Source: JAHEJA01 sp965656445
GTDB lineage: Bacteria; Pseudomonadota; Alphaproteobacteria; Rhodobacterales; Rhodobacteraceae
Direction: 5' to 3'
NCBI GenBank assembly: GCA_965656445.1
Contig: CBFHKO010000003.1
Span: forward strand, 1-64,000
DNA length: 64,000 nucleotides
Within the stretch, counting starts at the first letter, position 1, and each line of letters starts with the position of its first letter. Positions 17,784 through 27,023 of the stretch are shown in pieces. Below the pieces are notes generated by a model. The model was not told the DNA's origin. It saw only the letters and a list, made by a program, of their open reading frames with translations, and searched no databases. Both the position numbers and the translations under genes were made by a program.

Positions 17784-19410
17784 TGTGCTTGAGGTTAAGA
17801 ACCTAAAAATAGAAGCCACTGTTTACCCACCTGGTGAAGCGGCGCGAGATATCACAATTGTGGATGGTGTGTCGTTTGATCTGGCACCGGGCAAAGTCTT
17901 GGGCTTGATCGGTGAATCTGGGGCGGGTAAATCCACGATTGGGCTGTCTGCAATGGCCTATGGTCGTGGCGGTGTGCGCATTACGGGTGGTGAAGTTTGG
18001 CTCAATGGGCGCGATATTTTGCAAGGGGGCCAACGGTCTTTGCGCGATTTACGCGGCGCTGAGGTGACCTATGTTGCGCAATCGGCGGCAGCGGCCTTTA
18101 ATCCCGCGAAAAAGCTCATGGAGCAGATCGTTGAAGCGAGCGTGGAACATAAACGGTGTTCACGCTCAGAGGCGGAAAAACGCGCTGTAGCCTTGTTTGA
18201 AAAGCTGGGTCTTCCTGATCCTGAGACATTTGGAAATCGCTATCCGCATCAGGTGTCTGGCGGGCAATTGCAGCGTGCAATGACGGCCTTGGCACTCTGT
18301 CCTCAGCCTGATCTTGTGATTTTTGACGAACCGACAACGGCGCTTGATGTGACAACACAGATCGATGTTTTGGCCGCAATCAAAGAGGCCATTCGTGATA
18401 CTGGTGTTGCCGCTCTCTATATCACGCATGATTTGGCAGTCGTTGCCCAAGTCAGCGACGATATCATGGTGCTCCAGCATGGTCAAACGGTTGAATATGC
18501 GGATGTCGATACGATTATCAATAATCCACAAGAAGAGTATACCAAGGCCTTGGTCTCTGTGAGATCTATTGATCATGAGGAAATGGTTCCAACTGGGGAT
18601 CCTTTGCTAAGGGTTCGTGATATCTCAGCGCGTTACAAGGGGCTAAAGTTCGATGTTCTCAAAGAGATAAATGTCGATCTTCATGCAGGTCAAACGTTGG
18701 CATTGGTCGGCGAAAGCGGGTCGGGCAAATCGACAATGGCGCGTGTCATTACCGGATTATTGCCGCCTCATACCGGATCGATTGAATTTGACGGTCGCAC
18801 CCTGAGTGCGGATCTGAAGGCGCGGAGCAATGATGATTTGCGTGAATTGCAAATGATTTACCAAATGGCGGATGTGGCGATGAACCCACGTCAAACCGTT
18901 GGAACCATCATTGGGCGGCCTTTGGAGTTCTATTTCGGCATCAAAGGCGCCGAGAAACGCAAACGTGTGATCGAGCTTTTGGATGAAATCGAAATGGGGG
19001 AAAAGTTCATCGATCGCTATCCTGCGGAATTATCGGGTGGACAAAAACAGCGTGTCTGTATTGCTCGCGCTTTGGCGGCAAAACCGAAATTGATTATCTG
19101 TGATGAGGTCACATCAGCCCTTGATCCATTGGTGGCGGATGGCATTCTTAAGTTGCTGTTAGACTTGCAAAAAATAGAAAACGTGGCCTATTTGTTTATT
19201 ACCCACGATTTGGCAACTGTGCGTGCAATCGCCGATAGCATTGCCGTAATGTATCAAGGTAAAGTGGTGCGCTATGGCCCGAAATCGCAGGTGCTTGCCC
19301 CGCCGTTTGATGATTATACTGACCTCTTGCTCAGCTCCGTTCCTGAGATGAAATTGGGCTGGTTGGAAAACGTGATCGCAACGCGCAAAATGGAAAGCGC
19401 AGGCAACTAG
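17776..19410 (+). CDS. Peptide-type ABC transporter ATP-binding protein, two fused domains
   Basis: 544 aa with two ABC domains, a fusion of DppD- and DppF-like ATPases. Domain 1: Walker A GESGAGKST near residues 52-60, signature VSGGQLQRAM, Walker B LVIFDEPTTALD, ITHDLAVVAQ. Domain 2: Walker A GESGSGKST near 313-321, signature LSGGQKQRVCIARAL, where Walker B reads LIICDEVTSALD (Val for the usual Pro). GTG start at 17776 inside the end of permease 2. Completes the operon; an inverted repeat follows. Confidence 0.92.
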   Translation: MPNVLEVKNLKIEATVYPPGEAARDITIVDGVSFDLAPGKVLGLIGESGAGKSTIGLSAMAYGRGGVRITGGEVWLNGRDILQGGQRSLRDLRGAEVTYVAQSAAAAFNPAKKLMEQIVEASVEHKRCSRSEAEKRAVALFEKLGLPDPETFGNRYPHQVSGGQLQRAMTALALCPQPDLVIFDEPTTALDVTTQIDVLAAIKEAIRDTGVAALYITHDLAVVAQVSDDIMVLQHGQTVEYADVDTIINNPQEEYTKALVSVRSIDHEEMVPTGDPLLRVRDISARYKGLKFDVLKEINVDLHAGQTLALVGESGSGKSTMARVITGLLPPHTGSIEFDGRTLSADLKARSNDDLRELQMIYQMADVAMNPRQTVGTIIGRPLEFYFGIKGAEKRKRVIELLDEIEMGEKFIDRYPAELSGGQKQRVCIARALAAKPKLIICDEVTSALDPLVADGILKLLLDLQKIENVAYLFITHDLATVRAIADSIAVMYQGKVVRYGPKSQVLAPPFDDYTDLLLSSVPEMKLGWLENVIATRKMESAGN

Positions 19411-19417
19411 GACAAGC

Positions 19418-19464
19418 CAATGGCACGCAAGGTTTTATGGAACATCATTGACGGCGTGCCATTG
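19418..19464 (+). repeat. Inverted repeat after the peptide transporter operon
   Basis: CAATGGCACGC at 19418-19428 is the exact reverse complement of GCGTGCCATTG at 19454-19464. An 11-bp perfect stem around a 25-base loop, 8 bp after the ATPase stop. No T-run follows, so it is not a classical terminator; it may stabilise the mRNA end. A 19-codon ATG reading frame (19420-19479) with an AGGACA site lies across it. The remaining sequence to 19638 shows nothing else supportable. Confidence 0.4.
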
Positions 19465-19638
19465 CAAAATTGTATTTAGGGCCAGTTACGTCTATCATGT
19501 ATTGACAGCTCATGACCAAATTCCCGCGATACGTGATGAATGCGTGTTTATTATATAAACCATAGCCGCCTCATTAAACCATATGAACAAGTAGTCGTTG
19601 ATAAAGAGAGAGACCTCTTAACAACAATGGTGAAATGA

Positions 19639-19890
19639 ATGAAACCAATTCTATGGTTTGGTGCTGCTGCTCTTTTGAGCGCATGCGTGAATGTTAACGA
19701 TTTTGAAACAGATCCTATCATGGTCAAGACCGAAGCAGGGGACGTCTGGTGTCAGCTATATACGCATCAGAAAGTTATGTTTGATAAATCAATAAGCTAC
19801 CCCGATAGCCTGACACGTCAACAGGCAGATGCGATTTGCATCGCCAAAGGGGAAGAGGTTGCCAAAGCTTGGCATGACGCCCGCAAATAG
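19639..19890 (+). CDS. Small hypothetical lipoprotein
   Basis: 83 aa. A lipoprotein signal peptide MKPILWFGAAALLSAC places Cys16 as the lipidated residue. The mature part (VNVNDFETDPIMVKTEAGD; LTRQQADAICIAKGEEVAKAWHDARK) has two further cysteines, Cys37 and Cys66 approximately, that could form a disulfide in the periplasm. Family not recognised. Convergent with glucokinase, 7 bp between stops. Confidence 0.65.
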   Translation: MKPILWFGAAALLSACVNVNDFETDPIMVKTEAGDVWCQLYTHQKVMFDKSISYPDSLTRQQADAICIAKGEEVAKAWHDARK

Positions 19891-19897
19891 ATTGGGA

Positions 19898-20836
19898 TCA
19901 AAGCCCCTCTGCGTAGCCTGAACAGCCGCGTAGAGCGGCAAAATCATCGTGAACGACGTGGACCGGGAATTGCGCATTGAATTCAGCAAACCGGTCTTTG
20001 TCGACAAAAGCTGCGTTAAAATTACTGTCATCCATATAGGGAGACATTGCACGGGCAACGCCACCGATCAAATAGATCCCCCCAAATGGCAAGACCGTGA
20101 GAGCCAAGTCACCTGCAACTGATCCTGCAAAGCGGGCAAATTGGGTCACAACTTGCTGAGCAACAGAGTCGCCGTTTTGCGCAGCGGCAAGCACCTCTGC
20201 CGCTGATCGGGTTGAGGTAGGATCAAAATAGCGCTCAAGCCGTTCGACACCTCTGCCTGAAAGGATATGTTCCACAGAGGCAAATCCGTTGTTTCCAGCC
20301 ACCTGAGCGGCGATAGCACGTTCTTGGTCGTTGGATGTAGGAAGGCGAACATGACCTGCTTCGGCTGGGGGAACAAGTGTTGTGTCGCCGACCACGTAAG
20401 CGGGTGCCGCATTAAATCCTGTTCCGATACCAATCACCAAACGAGTCGCGGGATAATCAGGTGTCTTGCCTTGTTTGAGACAGGAGAGATCTGCTTCATC
20501 AATATAGGGAAGTGCGTAGCCTTGGGCTTGCAAGTCATTGATAACGCCTACTTTATCAATACCAAGGGAGGAGGCGATGTCATGGTCTTGGATCAACCAA
20601 TCTAAGTTAGTCATCTGCGCCACGCCGTTGTGAACAGGTCCAGCTACAGCAATACAAGCCGCAGAAATTGAAATATCTCCTTTGGTCGAAATGTAGGATG
20701 AAAGGATATCGCGAAGATGCGGTGCTTCTGCATTCGGGAATTTCTGGATCGTCTCGGTTAACAGCTCAGTTCCCTGTGCCAAAGCCACACGCGTGTTTGT
20801 TCCACCAATATCAGCGACCAAATATACCATAGACAT
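19898..20836 (-). CDS. glk: Glucokinase
   Basis: Phosphorylates glucose with ATP in the cytoplasm. About 312 aa from the ATG at 20834-20836 (the second-next ATG at 20830 is equally possible); the frame is open further upstream but those residues have no homologous look. Glucokinase landmarks: LVADIGGTNTRVAL, CIAVAGPVHNGVAQMTNLDW, VINDLQAQGYALP, the catalytic-site GIGTGFNAA, PAEAGHVRLP and the C-terminal FGGIYLIGGVARAM. Divergent from uvrA across a control region holding an SOS box. Confidence 0.88.
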   Translation of the reverse strand: MSMVYLVADIGGTNTRVALAQGTELLTETIQKFPNAEAPHLRDILSSYISTKGDISISAACIAVAGPVHNGVAQMTNLDWLIQDHDIASSLGIDKVGVINDLQAQGYALPYIDEADLSCLKQGKTPDYPATRLVIGIGTGFNAAPAYVVGDTTLVPPAEAGHVRLPTSNDQERAIAAQVAGNNGFASVEHILSGRGVERLERYFDPTSTRSAAEVLAAAQNGDSVAQQVVTQFARFAGSVAGDLALTVLPFGGIYLIGGVARAMSPYMDDSNFNAAFVDKDRFAEFNAQFPVHVVHDDFAALRGCSGYAEGL

Positions 20837-20961
20837 GCCCAACATTCTGAGATTTCGATTTATCGCTGTCTTACTCTTAGCGCTAACAACGCTCAAGGGG
20901 AGGCGTGCGTAAACCTCCAAAAAACTTCGCGTTAGGGATATTGTCTGAAACAAACGCATAT

Positions 20962-20976
20962 GTTCACACTTTGTTC
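20962..20976. promoter_or_regulatory. LexA (SOS) box of uvrA
   Basis: GTTC-ACACTTT-GTTC matches exactly the alphaproteobacterial LexA operator GTTC-N7-GTTC. It lies 65 bp before the uvrA ATG at 21041, in the uvrA/glk divergent region, as expected for DNA-damage induction of uvrA. Confidence 0.85.
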
Positions 20977-21040
20977 ACATATTTTTCTTGGAGACTCAGG
21001 GAAAAAGGACTATCTGCAAAGAGACATAAAAGGACAGGTC

Positions 21041-23899
21041 ATGGCTGAGCAAAAATTTATTTCTGTACGTGGTGCGCGCGAACATAATTTGAAATCAATT
21101 GATGTCGATATCCCACGGGATCAACTGGTTGTTATTACTGGTCTGTCTGGTTCGGGAAAATCATCACTGGCCTTTGATACGATTTATGCCGAGGGACAGC
21201 GTCGCTATGTCGAAAGCCTCTCTGCCTATGCGCGCCAGTTCTTGGACATGATGGAAAAGCCTGACATTGACCAGATTAGCGGGTTGTCACCAGCGATTTC
21301 GATTGAACAGAAAACCACGTCGAAAAACCCGCGCTCTACTGTGGGCACTGTGACAGAGATTTATGACTACCTTCGTCTTTTGTTTGCCCGTGCAGGCACG
21401 CCCTATAGCCCCGCAACTGGCGAGCCGATTGAGGCGCAGCAGGTCCAAGACATGGTGGACCGCATCATGTCAATGGAGGACGGTACGCGTGGGTATCTCT
21501 TGTCTCCGATCATTCGGGACCGCAAAGGTGAATATCGCAAGGAATTCCTTGAGCTGCGCAAGCAAGGGTTTCAACGTGTCAAAGTGGACGGTCAGTTCTA
21601 CGAATTGGATGAACCGCCCACGTTGGATAAAAAATATCGCCATGATATCGACGTGGTTGTTGACCGCTTGGTTGTGCGCGAAGGTATGGAAACACGCCTT
21701 GCAGATAGCCTAAGAACGGCCCTTGATTTGGCGGATGGAATCGCGATTTTGGAGACGGCTCCAACGGATGCAGAGCCTGAAAGATTTACGTTTAGCGAAA
21801 ATTTTGCATGTCCTGTCAGTGGTTTTACAATCCCAGAGATCGAACCGCGCCTGTTTTCCTTCAACGCGCCCTTTGGAGCCTGCCCTGAATGTGATGGCTT
21901 GGGAAAGGAATTGTTCTTTGATGAACGTCTCGTTGTTCCCGATCAAACATTGAAAATTCGGGACGGCGCATTGGCCCCATGGCGCAAGGGCAAGAGCCCG
22001 TATTTCTTGCAAACAATTGAATCCATCGCGAAACATTATGGGTTTAACCCGAATGACCGTTGGAAGGATATCGATGAGAAAATTCAACAGGTGTTTCTCT
22101 ACGGCTCAGGCAAAGAAGAAATCCAATTCCGCTATGACGAAGGCGGACGTGTTTATCAAGTCAGCCGCACCTTTGAAGGCGTCATTCCCAATATGGAGCG
22201 TCGCTATCGAGAAACAGATAGCAATTGGGTTCGCGAAGAATTTGAAGGCTATCAAAACAATCGCCCCTGTGGGTCCTGTGGCGGCTTTCGCCTCAGACAA
22301 GAGGCGCTCGCGGTAAAAATTGCTGGGATCCATGTTGGCGAAGTTGTCCAAATGTCGATCCGTGAAGCTTTTGACTGGGTTCAATCTGTTCCAAACTCTT
22401 TGAGCCCCCAGAAACAAGAAATCGCGCGCGCTATTTTGAAAGAAATCGGCGAACGGCTTGGGTTCTTGAACAATGTTGGCTTGGAATATCTCACGCTGAG
22501 CCGAAATGCAGGAACGCTGTCTGGTGGTGAAAGCCAACGGATCCGCCTTGCCAGCCAAATCGGAAGCGGTTTAACAGGGGTTCTCTATGTTCTAGATGAG
22601 CCGTCAATCGGTCTGCATCAGCGCGACAATGATCGTCTCTTGGTAACGTTGAAAAACCTAAGAGATCAGGGAAATACAGTGATCGTTGTCGAACATGACG
22701 AAGATGCGATCCGTGAGGCGGATTATGTTTTTGACATCGGCCCAGGGGCAGGGGTGCATGGTGGACAAGTGGTGAGCCACGGCACGCCCGATGTGGTTGC
22801 CAATGACAAAAACTCACTGACCGGTGCCTATCTGAGCGGGTCGCGCGAAATAGCGGTTCCGACGTCGCGGCGCAAGGGCAACGGCAAAAAGGTAACCGTT
22901 GTCAAAGCGACTGGAAACAACTTGCAAAATGTAACGGCCGATTTTCCATTGGGTAAATTTGTCTGTGTGACGGGTGTCTCTGGTGGCGGAAAATCTACGC
23001 TGACATTAGAAACCTTGTTCAAAACGGCGTCTATGCGACTGAACGGTGCTAAACAGACACCCGCGCCCTGTGAGACGATCAAAGGTCTGGAACACTTGGA
23101 TAAAGTGATCGATATTGACCAACGCCCCATTGGACGCACGCCGCGATCCAACCCTGCAACCTATACAGGCGCCTTTACCCCGATCCGTGATTGGTTTGCA
23201 GGTCTACCTGAAGCCAAGACACGCGGTTATAAACCGGGCCGCTTTAGCTTTAACGTCAAAGGCGGTCGCTGCGAGGCGTGCCAAGGGGACGGCGTCATCA
23301 AGATCGAAATGCACTTTTTGCCTGACGTCTATGTGACTTGCGAAACCTGTAACGGTGCGCGCTATAATCGCGAAACGCTTGAGATCAAATTCAAAGGCAA
23401 AAGCATCGCGGATGTGTTGGATATGACGGTAGAGGATGCGCAAACCTTCTTTACCGCCGTACCAAGCATACGCGAAAAAATGGACGCTCTGGTGCGCGTT
23501 GGACTTGGCTATATCAAAGTCGGTCAACAGGCCACGACCCTCTCTGGGGGCGAAGCACAGCGTGTGAAACTGTCCAAGGAATTGGCGCGTCGCTCGACAG
23601 GGCGCACTCTCTATATATTGGATGAACCTACCACAGGCTTGCATTTCGAAGACGTGCGCAAACTCTTGGAAGTGCTGCATGAATTGGTCGATCAAGGAAA
23701 CACAGTTGTCGTAATCGAACATAACCTCGATGTTGTGAAAACAGCCGATTGGATCATCGATATCGGACCTGAAGGCGGAGACGGAGGCGGTCAAATCGTC
23801 GCCAAAGGCACCCCCGAAGCCGTCGCTAAAATTGAGGCCAGCTACACGGGGCATTATCTGAAGGATATGCTCAGGTCTAAAAAAGTCGCTGCAGAATAA
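21041..23899 (+). CDS. uvrA: Excinuclease ABC subunit A
   Basis: Damage-recognition ATPase of nucleotide excision repair. 952 aa from the ATG at 21041 (AAAGGACAGG upstream), the usual length. Two ABC modules: first Walker A TGLSGSGKSSLAFDT near residue 32, second TGVSGGGKSTLTLET near 646. Signatures LSGGESQRIRLASQIG and LSGGEAQRVKLSKELA; Walker B VLYVLDEPSIGLHQRD and LYILDEPTTGLHFED. Zinc-finger cysteines CPECDGLG (with a C...C partner upstream) and CEACQGDG...CETCNGARYN. SOS-controlled by the LexA box; ends in a strong terminator. Confidence 0.97.
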   Translation: MAEQKFISVRGAREHNLKSIDVDIPRDQLVVITGLSGSGKSSLAFDTIYAEGQRRYVESLSAYARQFLDMMEKPDIDQISGLSPAISIEQKTTSKNPRSTVGTVTEIYDYLRLLFARAGTPYSPATGEPIEAQQVQDMVDRIMSMEDGTRGYLLSPIIRDRKGEYRKEFLELRKQGFQRVKVDGQFYELDEPPTLDKKYRHDIDVVVDRLVVREGMETRLADSLRTALDLADGIAILETAPTDAEPERFTFSENFACPVSGFTIPEIEPRLFSFNAPFGACPECDGLGKELFFDERLVVPDQTLKIRDGALAPWRKGKSPYFLQTIESIAKHYGFNPNDRWKDIDEKIQQVFLYGSGKEEIQFRYDEGGRVYQVSRTFEGVIPNMERRYRETDSNWVREEFEGYQNNRPCGSCGGFRLRQEALAVKIAGIHVGEVVQMSIREAFDWVQSVPNSLSPQKQEIARAILKEIGERLGFLNNVGLEYLTLSRNAGTLSGGESQRIRLASQIGSGLTGVLYVLDEPSIGLHQRDNDRLLVTLKNLRDQGNTVIVVEHDEDAIREADYVFDIGPGAGVHGGQVVSHGTPDVVANDKNSLTGAYLSGSREIAVPTSRRKGNGKKVTVVKATGNNLQNVTADFPLGKFVCVTGVSGGGKSTLTLETLFKTASMRLNGAKQTPAPCETIKGLEHLDKVIDIDQRPIGRTPRSNPATYTGAFTPIRDWFAGLPEAKTRGYKPGRFSFNVKGGRCEACQGDGVIKIEMHFLPDVYVTCETCNGARYNRETLEIKFKGKSIADVLDMTVEDAQTFFTAVPSIREKMDALVRVGLGYIKVGQQATTLSGGEAQRVKLSKELARRSTGRTLYILDEPTTGLHFEDVRKLLEVLHELVDQGNTVVVIEHNLDVVKTADWIIDIGPEGGDGGGQIVAKGTPEAVAKIEASYTGHYLKDMLRSKKVAAE

Positions 23900-23900
23900 A

Positions 23901-23930
23901 AAAACGCCCCGATCATCGGGGCGTTTTCTT
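23901..23930. terminator. Bidirectional terminator between uvrA and livM
   Basis: AAAACGCCCCG-atcat-CGGGGCGTTTT, a G+C-rich stem flanked by A-run and T-run on both sides, lies exactly between the stops of the convergent genes uvrA and livM and can serve both. Confidence 0.93.
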
Positions 23931-25232
23931 TTATTTCTCTGGGATCAATCCATGTGGACTAAACCTTAGGACCAATAAGAGGATAACCCCCATAGTAAAG
24001 AGCCTCATATGGGCGACGCTTTCCAGCAAATGCGCCTTGATTGCGCTGTCATCGGCAAGCCCCATTGTGACGATATCCATGATGAAATACCCCATTGGTT
24101 CAACTTGAACCCAGAGGAACCATATCAGGAATCCACCGAGGACAGCTCCGAGATTGCTTCCTGATCCACCGACAATCACCATAACCCAGATGAGAAAAGT
24201 AAAACGCAGAGGTTGATACGTCCCTGGCGTCAACTGACCGTCTAGGGTTGTCATCATTGCCCCTGCAATACCGCAGATCGCAGATCCAAGCACAAATATC
24301 TGAAGATGGCGGCTTGTGACATCTTTGCCCATCGCTTGAGCTGCGGTTTCATTGTCCCGAATGGCGCGCATCATACGACCCCATGGGCTATTGAGCGCAA
24401 GCTGCGCCATCGCAAAGATGATCATCAAGACGATCGCAAACAAAACAGCATAGTTCAGCTTGACCAAAATAGAGGACGCCGTCGTGACGTCCCACCCATA
24501 GCCAGTCACCCGATCAACAAAACTGGCTGACTCTTGCAAGTCAACTTCATAAGGCACAGGCCGGGGTAGGCCGATGACGTTTTTCACACCGCGCGCGAGC
24601 CAGTCTTCGTTCTTCATAATGGCAACGATGATTTCCGCAATCCCAAGGGTCGCAATCGCCAAATAATCGGAGCGCAGGCCAAGCGCCGTTTTCCCAATAA
24701 TCCAAGCAACGCCTGCGGCCAAAAGGCCCCCAACTGGCCAAGCAACAATCACAGGAAGCCCAAGCCCGCCAAGGTAGCCTGTGACCGCTGGATCAACGGA
24801 TTCAATGGCTGCAACTGCTGGATCAAAGACCGCGCGGTATACAAAAAATCCGACAACCAAAATCGCGATCACACCAATGGTTTTGGATTTCCCGTGTGGA
24901 AGGGTTTTATACGCAAAGATTGCCGTAATAACCGTTATGACGCCCAAGGCCAGCGCGAGGAAAACCCCCATGCCACCGGCGCGCCACGCCTCAGGAACAG
25001 GCTCCATTGAGACAAAGACTGTTGCCAATCCACCAAGCGCCACAAAGCCCATCACACCAACATTAAACAATCCAGCAATGCCCCACTGTAGGTTCACACC
25101 GATTGCCATGACTGCACTGATCAACCCCATGTTGACAATCAAGAGGGCCGAGTTCCAGCTTTGCATAAACCCCGTCAACACGATCAACGCAGTGACGGCA
25201 GCAAATAAAGCGATATTTTTCATCTCAGTCAT
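23931..25232 (-). CDS. livM: Branched-chain amino acid ABC transporter permease LivM
   Basis: 433 aa inner-membrane protein. About ten hydrophobic segments; LivM family pieces are VNLQWGIAGLFNVGVMGFVALG, SDYLAIATLGIAEIIVAIMKNE, the EAA-like AIRDNETAAQAMGKDVTSRHLQIF and VMVIVGGSGSNLGAVLGGFLIW. A longer N-terminal half (two or three extra helices) than E. coli LivM, as usual in Rhodobacterales. Its start overlaps the livH stop (TGATG-type junction at 25232). Confidence 0.9.
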   Translation of the reverse strand: MTEMKNIALFAAVTALIVLTGFMQSWNSALLIVNMGLISAVMAIGVNLQWGIAGLFNVGVMGFVALGGLATVFVSMEPVPEAWRAGGMGVFLALALGVITVITAIFAYKTLPHGKSKTIGVIAILVVGFFVYRAVFDPAVAAIESVDPAVTGYLGGLGLPVIVAWPVGGLLAAGVAWIIGKTALGLRSDYLAIATLGIAEIIVAIMKNEDWLARGVKNVIGLPRPVPYEVDLQESASFVDRVTGYGWDVTTASSILVKLNYAVLFAIVLMIIFAMAQLALNSPWGRMMRAIRDNETAAQAMGKDVTSRHLQIFVLGSAICGIAGAMMTTLDGQLTPGTYQPLRFTFLIWVMVIVGGSGSNLGAVLGGFLIWFLWVQVEPMGYFIMDIVTMGLADDSAIKAHLLESVAHMRLFTMGVILLLVLRFSPHGLIPEK

Positions 25233-26242
25233 CAGTAGGCCTTTCCATTAAAGAGACCAGTCGGCTTAAAGAGCAGCACAATCACCAAAATCACAAAGCT
25301 CACCGCGAATTTGTAATCCGTGCTGAGCAATTGCACCAATCCATCAGGAGCAAGGCTATCAGGCATCGCATAGCCCAATACCTTTTTCCAAGCATAGGTA
25401 ATTGTCACTTCAGAAAAGGCGATCACAAATCCACCTGCAATGGCCCCAATGGGGCTACCTAATCCGCCCACAATCGCGGCGGCAAAAATCGGCAAGAGCA
25501 GTTGGAAATAGGTGAAGGGTTTGAATGTCTTGTCCAACCCATAAAGCGTCCCCGCAACGGTTGCCAATGCTGCGACGATGAGCCATGTCACCATGACAAC
25601 GCGCTCTGGGTTGATCCCAGAGAGGAGGGCCAAATCTTCGTTATCGGAATAGGCCCGCATTGATTTACCAGTGCGTGTTTTGTTCAAAAACCAAAACAGC
25701 AACGCCACAATGATAATCGCGGTAACAACCGTAATGGCTTGCGTTGTTTTAATCGCTAGTCCTTCGTTCAGCCCTGTCATCTGTTTGAACTCACGTGCGG
25801 AGATAATGAACCGATCTCCATCCAAGAACGTGCGTTCTTTGGGCCCGATGATAAAACGGACCAATCCGTTTGTAATGAACATCACCCCCATTGAAACGAT
25901 GACCAAGATCACAGGTTTAGATTTCTTGGCGCGATAGAACCGATAGACAGTTCTATCGGTGATCAAGACCAAAGCACTAGCCGCCATGATCCCAAAGGGC
26001 AGGGCCAAAAGCGCCGTGGGAAGCGGCCCAAACGAAATCCCCATGGATTGAAACCACCATGTAACCCCAACCGTTGCCATTGCACCAAAGGCCATTGTGT
26101 CCCCATGTGCAAAATTGGAAAACCGCAAAATTCCATAGATCAAGGTAACGCCCAAGGCGCCCAAAGCCAGCTGACTGCCATAGGCAATCGCAGGTACCAA
26201 AACAAAATTCGACAAAGCGACAATCGCGTTGAGAAAATCCAT
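25232..26242 (-). CDS. livH: Branched-chain amino acid ABC transporter permease LivH
   Basis: 336 aa. LivH landmarks: GSQLALGALGVTLIYGILRFSNFAHGD at the N-terminus, MRAYSDNEDLALLSGINPERV (EAA loop) and LLPIFAAAIVGGLGSPIGAIAGG. About eight membrane segments. Three bases downstream of livF and one base overlapping livM, so co-transcribed. Confidence 0.92.
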   Translation of the reverse strand: MDFLNAIVALSNFVLVPAIAYGSQLALGALGVTLIYGILRFSNFAHGDTMAFGAMATVGVTWWFQSMGISFGPLPTALLALPFGIMAASALVLITDRTVYRFYRAKKSKPVILVIVSMGVMFITNGLVRFIIGPKERTFLDGDRFIISAREFKQMTGLNEGLAIKTTQAITVVTAIIIVALLFWFLNKTRTGKSMRAYSDNEDLALLSGINPERVVMVTWLIVAALATVAGTLYGLDKTFKPFTYFQLLLPIFAAAIVGGLGSPIGAIAGGFVIAFSEVTITYAWKKVLGYAMPDSLAPDGLVQLLSTDYKFAVSFVILVIVLLFKPTGLFNGKAY

Positions 26243-26245
26243 CTC

Positions 26246-26959
26246 TTATCCTCCCAAAAACGATTTACGGACATCAGGATCGGCCAAAAGCTCTTTTCCC
26301 GATCCAGTGTAGGCATTTGCCCCTTGCACCAGAACATAGCCTTTATCGGCAATTTCTAAGGCTTGACGGGCATTTTGTTCCACCATCAAAATCGGAATAC
26401 CGGTGCGGGACACCTCAATGATCCGATCAAATAGCTCATCCATGACGATAGGGCTGACACCGGCCGTTGGTTCATCCAACATCAACACTTTTGGCTGGGT
26501 CATCAAGGCACGCCCCACGGCCACCTGTTGACGTTGACCGCCCGATAATTCCCCAGCGGCTTGCGCGCGTTTGTCGCGCAAAATGGGAAAGAGGTCATAG
26601 ACCTGTTCCATCGTTGCTTTGATGTCATCTTTGCGAATAAACGCGCCCATCTCAAGGTTTTCTTCAACAGTCATTGAGGCAAAAATATTCTGCGTTTGCG
26701 GAACAAAGCCCATGCCCTTAATCACGCGATCTTGCGGGCTCAGTGCGGTGATATCCTCACCATCAAGACGCACAGCTCCAGAGCGCACATCCAACATCCC
26801 AAAAATCGCTTTCATCGCCGTCGATTTCCCCGCGCCATTTGGCCCAACAATCACAGCAATTTCCCCACGATCTACAGAAATCGTACAGCCATGCAAAATG
26901 TCGGGACCTTTGCCGTACCCGCCACTCATGGTATCCCCAATCAAAAATGGTTCAGACAT
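26246..26959 (-). CDS. livF: Branched-chain amino acid ABC transporter ATPase LivF
   Basis: 237 aa from the ATG at 26957-26959, which has GGGGAT upstream; a TTG at 26974 is less likely. Walker A GPNGAGKST, Q-loop FVPQTQNIFASMTV, signature LSGGQRQQVAVGRAL, Walker B VLMLDEPTAGVSP, switch region ILMVEQNARQALE. LivF rather than LivG by the short C-terminus and QNIF motif. 64 bp downstream of livG. Confidence 0.92.
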   Translation of the reverse strand: MSEPFLIGDTMSGGYGKGPDILHGCTISVDRGEIAVIVGPNGAGKSTAMKAIFGMLDVRSGAVRLDGEDITALSPQDRVIKGMGFVPQTQNIFASMTVEENLEMGAFIRKDDIKATMEQVYDLFPILRDKRAQAAGELSGGQRQQVAVGRALMTQPKVLMLDEPTAGVSPIVMDELFDRIIEVSRTGIPILMVEQNARQALEIADKGYVLVQGANAYTGSGKELLADPDVRKSFLGG

Positions 26960-27023
26960 GTTTCTGATCCCCAAGGTTTCTTCTTTTCATAAATATCCTC
27001 GCCGAAGGCCTGCACAGCCGCAA

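Noticed and set aside
20837..20959. N-terminal extension of glucokinase up to 20959
   Set aside because: The extra 41 residues do not resemble any glucokinase and would run close to the uvrA SOS box; a start at 20836 gives the normal length.
23204..23854. 216-codon open frame on the minus strand inside uvrA
   Set aside because: It lies wholly opposite the second ATPase half of uvrA, which is a certain gene; the translation has no family features.
24306..25251. Plus-strand frames opposite livM (74 and 156 codons)
   Set aside because: Shadows of membrane-protein codons; no start signals.
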